The notes: a model not told the origin generated them from the letters alone. A stretch of DNA of 64,000 nt from Flabesymbios commensalis (GCA_964017125.1 OZ024903.1:61380670-61444669), one strand, 5' to 3'; counted from the stretch's first letter, positions 1-11,377 are shown. Numbers and translations are program-made.

Positions 1-66
1 TGCTGGTTTAATGCTGGTCCAGCGTCGCAGACGCTGGGCCACTAGTAAACCAACATTGGATCAATG
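1..66. mobile_element. Palindromic MITE, family 1b, cut by window edge
   Basis: Imperfect palindrome centred on GCGTCGCAGACGC near base 29, with arms made of TTGGTTTAATGTTGG-like blocks. The same arrangement recurs more than twenty times in the window. The outer CCCAGCAAACAC end seen in complete copies is missing on the left because the window starts inside the element. Confidence 0.7.
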
Positions 67-600
67 ACTTCTGTTCAACCTGCAGTGCCATACGGCAGCC
101 CATTGCTCTGTCAATGCCTGGCCAGACGTTCTCTCTATGCTGTTTTAAAGTATAGTGCTGTTTTAGAGTATTCCACTGTGTACGAACAGCGGAACACATC
201 TGTACCCAGCCTCCTTTTCAGGGCCACACTAGCACAGCTAGGTGGCACTGCTACAGTGCTTTGAGATTCTCTTCTGTAATTGCTGCGTTCTGATAGGGCA
301 TAAAAATCTTGTGCACCGTGACCCAAACCTGACCCTCAAACTATGTCAAGTTCGAGGATTCCTTGTACATATAAGAGACAAGTTTATATAATTATGTCTC
401 CTCTATACTAGGCTAAGGTTGTCATTATATGCCTAGTATTATTATGACCAGTACATGCGATCAACCTGTGTTGTATTACAATTGGTCCATCCTATACAAT
501 GACGGCCCAGCATAAAAGCAACATTAAATGTGTGTCTTTTACTTGCGCTGGGTCATCGTTCTTACTGGTGTGCAGTCTCAGTCAGTACGACACACTGACC

Positions 601-665
601 CAATATTGGTTTAATGTTGGTCCATCGTTTGCGACGCAGGCCCAACATTAAGAAAACATTGGATC
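601..665. mobile_element. Palindromic MITE core, family 1b
   Basis: CAATATTGGTTTAATGTTGG and its diverged reverse complement flank a GCGACGC centre. Outer ends are absent, so this is a core or an old, eroded copy. No coding capacity. Confidence 0.6.
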
Positions 666-700
666 GTTGTAGACCTATCCTGTTTACGCTGTAGAATTGA

Positions 701-763
701 CAATGCTGGATTGATGTATGCCAATTGTCAGCGACGCTGCCCCAACATAAAATCAGCATTGAC
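701..763. mobile_element. Degenerate palindromic MITE core, family 1b
   Basis: CAATGCTGGATTGATG on the left pairs with the diverged CATAAAATCAGCATTG on the right around GTCAGCGACGC. It is a second, more decayed copy only about 35 bases from the previous one. Confidence 0.5.
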
Positions 764-1023
764 CATGTAGTTTAGAATGTCAAGGACACCATTTTTGTCC
801 GGTATTGTCTTATTGGCCAGACACAAAATCAGGTTAAATTCATGATTACGTCTACAGAACACATTTTACAGTGCAATCAATCAGAGCCACTAGCTGACGC
901 TAGTGGAAGGATAGTGGATCTGATGAATGAGAATGATCTCTACCCCGATAGCACTACGCTGATTACAGAGATCAACTGGGGTACAATTAAAACCAGAAAC
1001 ACACATAGAGTGGTCTATAGCTT

Positions 1024-1260
1024 TAACCCTTACAACGCTGAATTAATTGTGTTTAAACCATGGATACCAAAAGGGTTTTTTCAATTTGAAATAATTATAA
1101 ATGTTTTCGTTAGCTCTTTCCGGTTCATTTGAATACTTTTGTTATGGCTATATGACCATTATAAATATTTTAATTCTTTCAGTGCGGGGATCGTCCTTAT
1201 ATGTCCGTCTACATACGTCTTATGCTGACGTATGAAGACGGTTCCCGCGCTGAAAGGGTT
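1024..1260 (+). mobile_element. TTAA-flanked MITE, family 2 (piggyBac-like ends)
   Basis: It begins TTAACCCTTACAACGCTGAA and ends GCTGAAAGGGTTTA, so both ends carry a CCCTT terminus next to a TTAA or near-TTAA site. The 3' third is a large hairpin: AGTGCGGGGATCGTC pairs with GACGGTTCCCGCGCTGAAAG. The middle holds the family landmark CATTATAAATATTTTAATTC. Related copies lie near 6.2, 9.3, 9.7, 37.3, 37.7, 39.5, 42.0 and 59.3 kb. It has no ORF of its own, so it is non-autonomous. Confidence 0.75.
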
Positions 1261-1300
1261 TATGTTGGTGCATCGTGCAAACATTAAACCAACATAGGGT
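1257..1300. mobile_element. Very degenerate family 1 palindrome
   Basis: TATGTTGGTGCATCG followed by AACATTAAACCAACATA is the core of a family 1 MITE. It abuts the right end of the TTAA-flanked MITE, so the boundary between the two is not clear. Confidence 0.4.
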
Positions 1301-2336
1301 CTGCATATCTTATTCATATCGCTTTGGAACTTCGAACTTTTCAAACAGGGTCATGTCTGCTGATTTTTCGTTAGAGTGGCGTATTTTGCGGTGGTGCACA
1401 TGAATAACCATACGGTGGTTATTGTATGGAGTTGGGATCTATCGTTTGCCGCCCTCAATGGCTATGTGTTGACATGGGAATACTCTCAACTTGCTATTTG
1501 CTTTACGATTTATGGTCTTGTACATAATTTACACCATAATGAACAATATTTTGTATAGGATGTAAGCTTAGCTATACATCTTAGCTCTACACCTACTATT
1601 ACATACTATCAATAATACATAAGAGTAGCATTTTTATTCCCTAGCAGCCATGGTTTCACCTTTTAGTCGCACATACGTGTACCACACTCAGCTGTCAGGG
1701 GTGGATAATAATTACATATATCTGAAAGTGAAACATTATCAGGTTTATATTTCGATCTTATTTTTCACCATGTGTGCACTATATAGATGATTGAAAATTT
1801 TACATTGAGTACCTCTAATCTACAGACGTTTTTTGTTGCATTTGTATCCAGCGAGCAAATATGCGTACTTGACGCGACGACATAACCATGATGCAACGAC
1901 ATAAGCATGATATATGCTCTATGTTCAACCCAAATTTAATTTAAATGACAAACTATTAGCACTGTATACATGTATGTGTGTGGTGTGCCATATTTGGTTT
2001 AAAGGGGAAATACACTTAGATTTGTGTAAAATGGGAAATTGTGTAAAATGCACAATATGAAACAATTAAATCACAATTTTTTCAACTTTGGTTTGAAATT
2101 ATTTACAGTCAGTATATCCACTATTGATTGGTACGATCGATCACCGACAACCAGACAATGTCTAGCAACGTTTCTCAGCCATAGAATTATTATTTCTAAA
2201 TGTCATGGCAGCTCTAAACTGCCAACGTAGGTGACATTTACATCCCTAATGGAGATCCACACCAACCACATTCAGATTATTGGATAATGATACTTGATTT
2301 TCTTTGAAACAGTGCATATTACTTTACAGACGGTGT
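1301..2336. other. Unassigned AT-rich DNA
   Basis: I see no conserved protein, RNA gene or repeat family in this stretch. Short open frames (for example 1376-1558 and 2039-2230) have no recognisable motif. Confidence 0.6.
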
Positions 2337-3523
2337 TTGGGCAACCAGTATTGTATGACCATGTTTGGGCGACCAGTACTATATGGCCATGTTTAGGCAA
2401 ACATCACCATATGGCCATGTTTGGGCAACCAGTAATGTATAACCATTTGGGGCAAACAGTACAGCATGGCCATGTTTGGGCAAACATTACCATATGGCCA
2501 TGTTTGGGCAACCAGTACTATATGGCCATGTTCGGGAGTACTGTATAGCCATTTGGGGCAAACAGTACAGTATGGCCATGTTTCGGCAAACAGTACTATA
2601 TGGCCATGGTTGGGCCACCAGTACTATATGGCCATGTTTGGGCGACATGTACTGTATAACCATGTTTGGGCAAACATCACAGTATGGCCATGTTTGGGCA
2701 AACAGTACCATATGGCCATGTTTGGGCGACCATTATTTTATGACCATGTTTGGGCAAACAGTACCGTATGGCCTTTGTTAGGCAACCAGTACTGTATGGC
2801 CATGTTTGGGCAAACAGTACAGTATAGTATAGCCATAATTGGGCAAACAGTACTGTATAGCCATGTTTGGGCAAACAGTGCCATATGGCCATGTTTGGGC
2901 GGCAAACAGTACAGTACGGCCATGGTTGGGACATGGTATGGTATGTACGGCCATGTTTGAGCAACCAGTAGGCCTACTGTATAGCCATGCTTGGGCAAAC
3001 TGTACCATATGGCCATGTTTGGGCAAGCAGTACAGTATGGCCATGTTTGGGCAACCAGTAATGTATGGCCATGGTTGGGCAAACAGTACTATATATGGCC
3101 ATGTTTGGGCAACAAATAATGTATGGCCATGATTGGGTAACCAGTACTGTATAACCATGTTTAGGCCATGGTTGGGCAAACAGTGCATTATGGCCATGTT
3201 GGGACAAACAGTACCGTATGACCATATATGGGCAAGCAGAACAGTATGGCCTTGTTTGGGGCAAAGAGTAACGTATGACCATGGCTGAGTAACTAGTAAT
3301 GTATCGCCATGTTTGGGCAGGCAGTACCGTATTACCATTTCGGGGGCAAACAGTACCATTATGGCCATGCTTGGGCAAACAGTACCGTATGACCATGTTT
3401 GGGCAAACGGTACCGTATGACCATGTTGTGGCAAACGGTACTGTATGACCATGGCTGGGCAAACCGTACGGTATGACCATGTTGGGGCAAACGGTACCGT
3501 ATGACCATGTTATGCAAACGGTA
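2337..3523. repeat. 28-bp minisatellite, left part (about 42 units)
   Basis: Tandem units read approximately GTATGGCCATGTTTGGGCAA then ACAGTACC. Units vary at a handful of positions (CAAACAG or CAACCAG; GTATGG, TATATGG or GTATGACC) and a few carry short insertions or duplications. The array stays open in several frames on both strands, giving spurious ORFs of up to 224 codons. It is interrupted at 3524 by a LINE fragment and resumes at 4067. Confidence 0.9.
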
Positions 3524-4066
3524 TAATTAAAAATACTTTTGGTTTCGAGAAATATCTGACTGAACTACCTGTAAATAATAGAATTCTTATGACAAAATTT
3601 CGGTGCCGCAATCACCGTCTACCAATCGAAGCTGGTTGTCGGGCTCAAATTCAGCGCGACCTACGGTTATGCCTCCATTGCAATGACATCGGCGATGAGT
3701 ACCACTATCTGTTATGCTGTCCGTTATTCAGAGAAGAGCGTAAAAAATATATAAATGTCAAATTCTGGAAAAGACCTTCCACTATTCAACTGGAACAATT
3801 ATTCAAACAAAACGATTATAATAATGTACTGCAGTTAAGTTTATTCGTGAAAGTGATTATCGCAAAGTTTTAAAGTGTTCTTAACAATGAATAATAACAT
3901 CTAATCCACTGATTCTTGTATAAATCATTGCAATTGTAAATAGAATTATAATATGCACTGTATTGTATTATATGGCGCCAGCGCTTTCCTGGCTCTTCTG
4001 TCATGTTCCGCACACAGGAACCATCAGCAATAAATACTTGTTACTTGTTGTTACTTGTTACTTGTT
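3524..4066 (+). mobile_element. 5'-truncated LINE fragment (3' end only) inside the minisatellite
   Basis: The fragment holds the last codons of a non-LTR retrotransposon ORF2, a short 3' UTR and a tail of repeated TTACTTGTT units (about 4034-4066). GGTA occurs immediately before (3520-3523) and after (4067-4070). An uninterrupted repeat unit has GGTA once at this position, so it reads as a short target-site duplication. Strong 5' truncation is typical of target-primed reverse transcription. The clade cannot be fixed from so short a piece; the CR1/Jockey group is likely. Confidence 0.75.
3529..3873 (+). pseudogene. LINE ORF2 C-terminal zinc-knuckle fragment
   Basis: A 115-codon open frame begins at the truncation point. 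The ATG at 3589 is only an internal methionine. The protein has the hallmark tail of LINE reverse transcriptases: a segment beginning FEKYLTELP, then LMTKFRCRNHRLPIEAG, then CLHC followed by DEYHYLLCCPLF, a CCHC-type putative zinc knuckle (CX2C, then H and C). In this family the tail lies beyond the polymerase domain and probably binds nucleic acid. There is no catalytic domain and no start, so it is a dead 3' stub. The frame itself is intact, which suggests insertion more recent than the 34-kb LINE. Confidence 0.8.
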
Positions 4067-4192
4067 GGTACCGTATGACCATGTTTGGGCAAACAGTACC
4101 GTATGGCCATGTATGGGCAACCTGTACCGTATGACCATGTTTGGGTAAACAGTACTGCATGGCCATCGTTGGACAAACAGTACCGTATGAAT
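4067..4192. repeat. 28-bp minisatellite, right remnant (about 4.5 units)
   Basis: The same GTATGACCATGTTTGGGCAA unit as at 2337-3523 continues here after the LINE fragment, in the same orientation and phase, then decays into unique sequence near 4192. Confidence 0.85.
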
Positions 4193-5921
4193 GTTTTTTG
4201 CAGTTAGTACCACAGTCTAGAAAATGTGTACCGTACATTACATAATACATAAATTGTATTTTTCACTTACGTAATACATAAATTGTATTTCTTCACCCGT
4301 ATTGTGTTTATGGATAAGCTCATTTGCCTGGCCAATCAGCATTTCGTATATCATTTGGTGTGTCTTATCTGAGAGGATAAATATAAAAAAGAAATGAGTT
4401 GCTGATAAAACAACGACATTATTATAACTTGGCAGACACTTATTCGGCTAATTGGTTTAATACCAGAGTGATTGGACAAAAGCCAACTATCATTCCACTA
4501 ATAACACCTATATTGCCGGAAATAGTTCTGGCATGCAAAAGATGAATCAAAACCCAAGGTAATAACGGGTCGGTTCACAGTAATATAACCTTGTTGAGAG
4601 GAAAAAAATAAACATCAACAATCAACCAATTTCGGCTCAATGGGCGTCACACGGTAGTGCATGGCTCGCACAATATATTAAACCTTCGCCAGAAGGGTTT
4701 TGCATTGTATCGTGTTTGTTTGTTTGTCCGTAAGCAAGATTACTTTAAAAGCAATGAACGAGTTTGCATGGGAATTTTACTAGACGTGTGTCCCGGGCCA
4801 AGGACCAATCCAGTAAATTTGGGGGATGATCCAGATTATAATCCGGATCCTGTATCCAGATTACGATTCGGATCGTACGGATTTGCATGAAACTTTTAGC
4901 GTCTTCAATTTTAAATTTTTAACATCGTAATTCTCCCCAATGGAGTATTAGGCCAAGGAACAATCTATTAATTTTGGCGGATGTTTACAGTCTCTGACTG
5001 ACTGTCTAGTTATTTTTTTTTTGTATGTTCTAAATTCAGACATCTGGACTTTCCCTAATTAATGTTAATTAATTGTTTTTTCCTGTAACAACTCCTTCCC
5101 CTGACTGAATGAAAAAAGGACATTTGGTTATTTCTTAAAACAGTTTTTTGCTGTTTTTAGAAATCGTTTGCTTTTGTGATTTTGGATATGATATATTTGG
5201 CGCGAAAAAAAAAATCCGTTCACTTTTAATCCGCTTATATTAAAGTTGACGAGTTGCATTGGCAAAAAAAGTGAGTGGATTCAAATTTCATCTTTAATTA
5301 TTTCGGTTTTTTTTGGTTTGGGGAATACGAGCTGCCGTATTGATATTTGAAGAATTAGGACGGAAGTGTTTTGTCATTTAAACTATCTTTCTGTCAGGAA
5401 ACTAGATTACACTGGTTGTACTTGAGGTTCAATAGCCTTCTTTGTCGTGTGGCGTGTCTGCGATTACAATGCATCATTACGCGATACCGTCTGCCTTTCT
5501 TTGCAAAGCAGTTTACATTACTACATGTATTAGCGTATTGCTACTTTTTATCTTATTATAAATCTGTATTCATTCTCTATTTTTCTGCCAATGTCACTCA
5601 ACCATGGCATATTATGTTGATCGTACCACATTCACATCATTAAAATGACTTATGACCCCATTTCTGTGATCAAAATTTTGGCATAAGCTGACTACAGACA
5701 TGTATGTGTATTTATTCACATACAGTACGTTAGTGGTACATGCTGATGATGTTACCTAAAATGATCTCACACATATCCTGAATATTGTATTTGCCTCTAA
5801 ATTGTGTGTTATGTTTTTGTAACGATTTCTAACGTTAAGACAAGGTCTCCTGGTTAGCTGATTTTAAGATGGTGCTCGTATTAAGGACCAGCATGTTCCC
5901 AGAAGACACGGGCCATGGAAT
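4193..5921. other. Unassigned DNA, possibly with an old repeat at about 4640-5000
   Basis: No gene is recognised. At 4690-4740 there is TTGTTTGTTTGTCCGTAAGC, and around 4780-4870 a GATCCGGAT-rich stretch, a texture usually seen in dispersed repeats, but no second copy lies in the window. A direct ACGTAATACATAAATTGTAT repeat of about 33 bases occurs at 4238-4290. The rest is AT-rich with homopolymer runs. Confidence 0.5.
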
Positions 5922-5989
5922 CAATGTTGGTTGAATGTTGGCCCGCCGTCTGCGACGCTGGCCCAATATTAAACCAACGTAGTTTCAAT
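5922..5989. mobile_element. Palindromic MITE core, family 1b
   Basis: CAATGTTGGTTGAATGTTGG pairs with CCCAATATTAAACCAACG around GTCTGCGACG. Outer ends are lacking. Confidence 0.65.
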
Positions 5990-6201
5990 CGTGCCTGTTG
6001 GGTTGTCTTTCAATGGGATAAACATAATAGGAGGGCGTGTGATCAGTGGTGATAGAACCTGGATACCATGACAGTAACGTAGTAAAGATTGACTAACTGC
6101 TGCCTTCATCTGGGATCCTTATTTTCATCTATATTTTCGTCTATTATAAAGATATTGAAAACATGACAAAAATCATCTGATTGAACCACAGTATTGTATA
6201 A

Positions 6202-6375
6202 CCATTACAACGCTGAATTATTTTTAATAAAACCATGGAAACTAAAGGGTTTGAAATCATGTCTTAGTCAGTTCTTTAAGGTTCATTTGAATACCTATCT
6301 TATGGGTCTTCGACCATTATAAATATTTTAATTCTTCTCTGACGTAGAAAGACGATCCCCGCCCTGAAAGAGTTA
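6202..6375 (+). mobile_element. TTAA-type MITE, family 2, internally deleted
   Basis: It contains the family landmarks CATTACAACGCTGAATTATT, TTCATTTGAATACCTATC and CATTATAAATATTTTAATTC, and ends GATCCCCGCCCTGAAAGAG then TTAA. The terminal hairpin is mostly deleted compared with the copy at 37.3 kb. Confidence 0.7.
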
Positions 6376-8164
6376 ATATCCCTTCGAAGCACAGCAAGGG
6401 GGGCTTTTATTTAGGTAAAATTATAGACTGATTATTAATGACGTCTTAATTTTAATAAAACATTTATTTAGCTATAGGATGGGAAATTGAGCAAGGACGG
6501 TTGTGGGATATCTCATTGTACAGTATACCTTCATTAGCTTGTGTAATTTCAGCATTCATCATTATGTTTTCACGCCAAAATCCAAATTAATATATATTGT
6601 ATTGAGAAATTTAAAACATGTTTTATCACAACGGGATTACAACAACAAAAATGATCATGACGTTACCGTATATATCTTACCCTGGATAGTCCGATACGCT
6701 ATTTATTGTTCATTATTTTAATACAATCTTGGCTTTGAGTCGTTTAACCAATGTCAGATTTGAAATCACAATGGTAATCCAATCACAATTATTGTGTGTG
6801 ACACGTGACAGGCGGTAAATACACACAAGCTCAAGGCGTTTAATACATAATCACGCCTTCATATTTGTTGCTACAACTAAGAGATTTTAAATAACCTTTA
6901 ATTATAATTTAAATACAGTTCACCACTTTCATTCACTCGTGAATATATATTGTTTGTGTTTGACATGTTTAAACATCGAGTAGATCCGAATTGTTCGATT
7001 TTCATCAAATCAGATAGCAAATGTACTTATTTAACCCATTAGGCACAATGACCACATGACATCAACGTTGAACCAACATCATTAAAGTTGACGTGAAGTT
7101 GGTGACATGGCATGTGCCTTGTAAAAACATATTTCAAATGTATTATTTATAGATTAGCTTTTATTGTAGTCAATTATTAAATATCAGAGTGGTCTGTCAT
7201 ACAATTACTTATGATGTTTTTTTCTTTCTGTTGTAGGTAAGTTCCATGACTGAATGGAAAGAAAACTTTATTGGAAATAGAAGATATATAGAGTACAGTT
7301 GGTGAACAAACTCTATGATTTCGTATTTATTTATCGTTTAGTGTACTGTCCTTTTATTTGTAGATAATAACTTTACACATTTCTGGTTCACTGTACGTGT
7401 TAATGCTTGCATAACTGTGCTGTAGTTTGGCACAAGTTGCTTAATAGAACTATGTTTCTCTACTTACCAGAACGGAATGATAAAAAACAGTACGGTTTAG
7501 AAAACTGCATATTTGGGTTAAGTCTGGGTGTGTGATTGATATTGGCCCACTTTCTGTGATGCTGACCAACTTTAACCCAATATTGCATCAATGTCTCGCG
7601 TGACCTGGGATTAAAGCTAGGGTTATTATAAGCAGCAGCATCATAACATTTTTCCCAGTGTTTCTGTTGCTTTTCACAAGATCTTATTTGTTAATTTAAT
7701 GTAATATTCCTTGAACTCATTAATTTTGGTGGCGCATACTGTGGCATGTATTTTCAATCTGGTTTTGTGTAATGCTCATAATGCTCATAAGGCGCACATA
7801 CTTGTGTATTACTGGTATGGAGAGTACAATGTATCAGTCGTGGTATACTTTAAGCTTGGTATGTAAATCCCAGATCTGATAAAATCTCAAACCAGCACGT
7901 ATATTATAATGCGTGATTGGTAGAAGGGTAAACATTGATATGTCAATGCGCCCTTGAAGTTAAAGTGTCATATGTGCCACTCATCTGAGTGACAGTGACG
8001 CTTTGACTCCAAGGAGCGCTCTGTTCTCGGCTGGTTGTATTTACAGCCTGAATAGCTCTGTATACAGTTGTTGTTGAGTTTGATTAATGTACACCTCGGC
8101 CATGGACTGATTCTCTACAGCCTCCACACTTCACCCTAGCATTCCTACAAGAGACAGACCTCCC
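6376..8164. other. Unassigned AT-rich DNA with one splice-like motif and weak MITE traces
   Basis: No protein is recognised. The stretch includes the juxtaposed splice-site motif at 7216-7242 (listed separately) and a very degenerate family 1 palindrome around 7535-7598 (TATTGGCCCAC, then TTTAACCCAATATTG). Confidence 0.5.
7216..7242 (+). promoter_or_regulatory. Candidate recursive (zero-exon) splice site
   Basis: A pyrimidine-rich tract (GTTTTTTTCTTTCTGTTG) runs into TAG followed directly by GTAAGT, so a strong 3' splice site abuts a consensus 5' splice site with no exon between (junction 7236/7237). This is the sequence signature of ratchet points described in long Drosophila and vertebrate introns. 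Function is inferred; it could be chance, but a second, equally good site lies at 28.8 kb on the same strand. Confidence 0.4.
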
Positions 8165-8276
8165 CAAACGCGATACATTAACACAATGTTGTTTTGACGT
8201 TGGCCCAGCGTCTTCGACGCTGGCCCAACATTAAAACAACATTGTTTCAATGTATCGTGTTTGCTTGGTACTAGAC
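8165..8276. mobile_element. Palindromic MITE, family 1b, nearly complete
   Basis: Left and right arms mirror each other: GATACATTAACACAATGTTG against CAACATTGTTTCAATGTATC, around GCGTCTTCGACGC. The right end reads CGTGTTTGCTTGG, the usual family terminus. High arm symmetry suggests a fairly recent copy able to form a cruciform. Confidence 0.8.
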
Positions 8277-9017
8277 AGTTCAACTACTCGCATTGCTCCG
8301 GAGATTACCATAGCCTACGGATCACTACCAGCTCTATGTCGAGTATTACGTCAGTCATTACGTACAGTAGGCCTTATGCTGCTTACCCTATTTTTAGAAT
8401 CCACATAGTAAGTGGGAAACCAGTCTAGCAAAACTAACGGGCTAAACATCACAAGTATGCATACACGTTAGTCTTAAATTGAATCTAAAAGTTTAATAAA
8501 GGAAGCAAGTTACACGTGAGTTATTTGAGCGCCAAATTTAATAATGCTAATTTACACGCACTTGAAGGTTTGTCTCGCTATCGCTACCCACAACGCCAAG
8601 GGTGGGAATACTGATACTTATTTTATTTGAGACCAAACATTTGCAATTCTTGCTGATTAAACAAAATGTCACCCACAAGAACTGTTATTTGATGTCAGAA
8701 TAAAATCATTATGAAGCATTAAAATTGTGATTGGGACTCAATAGGGTACGCAAAGAAACATGAGGAAGCAGTTTTTGTCTTGTAAGTGGTATATGTGTAA
8801 AGATAACCGCTTTGCGTCAGAGGGCGTTGTTTTCGCTTTTCACATATATAGCAACACGGGAGGTCAGTAAGATCATCTGTCACCAGGCAAACAACGGTTT
8901 GTTGACAAACGTAGTAACATATTCATATTAATTTCGTATGCTATCCATATTAGATTGACCAAAAGTGTTAGTTATAATTGATCTCACACCCGAGGGCTAC
9001 TATACGGTCTCTTAGGG
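8277..9017. other. Unassigned DNA
   Basis: No coding similarity, tRNA or repeat family recognised. Confidence 0.5.
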
Positions 9018-9027
9018 GGTTCATTTC

Positions 9028-9104
9028 GTCCTCTTGGATATGATGGGTGTATCTGCCACTTTGCCAAGTGGCAGATACACCCTTTCATATCCAAGGAGAC
9101 GATT
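9028..9104. mobile_element. Hairpin MITE, family 5, copy 1
   Basis: Nearly the whole 77 bp folds back: TGGGTGTATCTGCCACTT pairs with AAGTGGCAGATACACCC, and the outer CGTCCTCTTGGATATGA with TCATATCCAAGGAGACG. A second copy with the same arms lies at 32884-32966, so this is a dispersed family and not a local accident. Confidence 0.7.
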
Positions 9105-9270
9105 TCATGATTTCTATTTGGACGATTACTTCTTCAGCATGTTCAACTGTACTGCATATTAAGACATTTCGCTTACGATCACTTACATGGTGGGAGCCAC
9201 CACAGGAGATCTGTGAACATGTGGTGGAAATATTTACAACAATTATAAAATCCGTTTGACGACGACAACA

Positions 9271-9489
9271 TCTTAACCCTGTCTTAACGTTGAAATATAT
9301 TTGTGTAAACCCTAGAGACCAAAGGTGTTTTTCAATTTGAAATCATCATAAATTGAATTTGAATACATATGGTATGTTATAAATATGCTAGTTATTTTAG
9401 TGCGTGGATCGTCTTTATACGTCAGAATCTGACGTCTGCAGACGTCAGATTCTGACGTATAAAGACTGTCCCCGCACTGAAAGGGTTAA
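9271..9489 (+). mobile_element. TTAA-flanked MITE, family 2
   Basis: It begins near TTAACCCTGTCTTAACG and ends CCGCACTGAAAGGGTTAA. The 3' hairpin contains the mirrored CRE-like block ACGTCAGAATCTGACGT and its partner ACGTCAGATTCTGACGT around CTGCAG. An internal deletion removes part of the landmark region. Confidence 0.75.
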
Positions 9490-9629
9490 TCCGCTATTGC
9501 AACCAGCGAACTGTATTTTTTTGGGGGATGTGAATTATCATGAACGTATTTGTCTAAATTCTTATAAATTGTTATAGCCCTCATAACGATATAAGCTCAG
9601 GTTATGTAGCGCGGTTGATATTCTAAGCC

Positions 9630-9830
9630 TTACAGCGCAGGGATCGACTTTAGACGTGTAAGGTCGATCCCCGCACTGAAAGAGTAAATATAAATATATA
9701 AAATTAAATGGCTGTAGACCCATAACATACATGTAGGTATTCAAATGAAGCGGAAAGAACTAACTAGGACATTTATAAGGATTTCAAATTGAAAAAATAT
9801 TTTGTCTCCATGATTTATCCTGACCCTGTC
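9630..9830 (-). mobile_element. TTAA-type MITE, family 2, reverse orientation
   Basis: Reading on the minus strand gives the usual order: a start resembling AAACCATGGA, TTTCAATTTGAAAT, TTCATTTGAATACCT, GGGTCTACGGCC-like, then AGTGCGGGGATCGACC. The hairpin end is shortened. It lies about 140 bases from an oppositely oriented copy. Confidence 0.65.
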
Positions 9831-10256
9831 GGGTGATGTTTTCTCTTATCATGTTGACTTATTCTTTGAGCTTATTCAAGAAATGAAGAACGTCCCATTT
9901 TATCAGGTCCTAAATAACAATAGTAGCCACTTTCGCCGATAACCAATGACAAAACTCGGTTGACATATTTATGTAATCGTGATAATAGTATTGATCCATC
10001 CATCCGCCTAGGGTTGATGATGATCCATGAATTTATAAAACATCCACAATAGCTCTCTGCTGTGTATTCTGTGACAATACGGATCTGTTCAGAATCCGAT
10101 GAGTGATTGGCAGAAATGGGGAGTAGCTAGGAGTTGTCTTTGAAGCGTCCGTAACACACGGAATGATCCAGGGCTAATCCCATTAGGATCCGAATCCGGA
10201 GGAGAGAAAACAGCGCAGAAGAAAAGAAAATACAATTTAGCATTTGACAAGAACGA
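9831..10256. other. Unassigned DNA
   Basis: Nothing recognised; no conserved reading frame. Confidence 0.5.
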
Positions 10257-10315
10257 CCAGTCGCCTCAATGTTGGGCCAACGTATCTGACGTTGGCCCGA
10301 CATTGAGGCGCCTGG
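10257..10315. mobile_element. Short near-perfect palindrome related to family 1
   Basis: CGCCTCAATGTTGGGCCAACG, here given as arms CGCCTCAATGTTGG and CCGACATTGAGGCG, surrounds TATCTGA. It is a 50-60 bp hairpin using the same TTGGGCCAACG vocabulary as the longer MITEs but lacking their ends. Confidence 0.6.
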
Positions 10316-10946
10316 TCAGGGTTTGCCAGGATCGAGGAGTGCCGGGTGGCTTACTGTGAGGCTGTCGCGCCGGGAGGCTCACTATGAGGGCGGCGTTTTC
10401 TACGTGTCACTCGCGTGGCGGTTACAGGTGTAGCAAACACAAGGAAACCTAATTTGTATTTGCGTATAAATCTCGGTGATCCTGCCCCGGTGCTCGGTGG
10501 GGGTGCACGGCGCTACTGATCAAATTTACTGGCTACACCAATACCATTATTGCTGATGCAACAACGTGGTTGTTTGATACAATGATAGGCCTAATGGTCA
10601 TAGATTTGTATTAGATATGTTTACACAAACCGATATAATTTGCTTAATCCAGAAAGAGAGCAATTTCTCAAAATAAATTAATTTCGTTTTTAAATACTTA
10701 GTACGCTCGCGTGCACGTAATTCATTCATAAATTTGTAGATTATGTACCAGTATAATTCAATGCATAGAAAACCTATGCAGAATAAAACAATGTGTTGCT
10801 GAATCAAGCAGTGAAATCCTAACAGTTCCACAACGCCTATTTGCAAGACACGAAAAAAACCGTGGTGGAAATGTATATTTAAGTATCCGGGTTCAGCCGT
10901 TTTAGGTTTACTATACCATAGATCTGTGTTTATTATTACACAACCG
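10316..10946. other. Unassigned DNA
   Basis: A 159-codon minus-strand frame spans 10598-11077, but it has no recognisable domain and runs through the hairpin at 10947-11022, so I do not call it a gene. Confidence 0.5.
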
Positions 10947-11022
10947 TTATTTTGACATCTACTGAGGTCAGCTCTGGCTACGGCGTAGCCAGAGCTGACC
11001 TGAGTAGATCTCAAAATAACCA
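10947..11022. repeat. Perfect-arm hairpin, 76 bp
   Basis: GGTCAGCTCTGGCTACG pairs with CGTAGCCAGAGCTGACC, and the outer GTTATTTTGACATCTACT with AGTAGATCTCAAAATAAC. No second copy is visible in the window. It resembles a tiny hairpin MITE; a small-RNA precursor is an alternative. Confidence 0.6.
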
Positions 11023-11377
11023 TGGTGGATGGCACAGGTACCGTTTTTGTTATATTCGTTGAATTATTTGTATTCATGGGAAAATAAATCTATTGTAAAA
11101 TTAGTAGTATTTGTTAGTGTGAAATATTTGTCCCCGCACACAACGCATGCGTCACTAGTAAGCATGGAGATAGTAGACTCCATGCTACATGGGAAGTATA
11201 CGTTTGAGACATGATACCAGCTGTAGAGTTGTGATCAGAGGTTTACGCTTCCGGCTCTGGATCCGTAGTCAGTCCTGTCTAACTGGATCCGCTGATCATT
11301 ATGTTTAGAGCTGAAGGCCAGGGTTGAGTTTGTTAGGATCCAGTGTATCCTTTCCGTCTTCCTAGATCTAGTCGGCG

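Noticed and set aside
2294-3480. Open frames of up to 224 codons on both strands
   Set aside because: They are the 28-bp minisatellite read as protein; they exist on both strands and in several frames and show only the repeated word.
10598-11077. 159-codon minus-strand frame
   Set aside because: No known motif, AT-rich composition, and it runs through a perfect hairpin.
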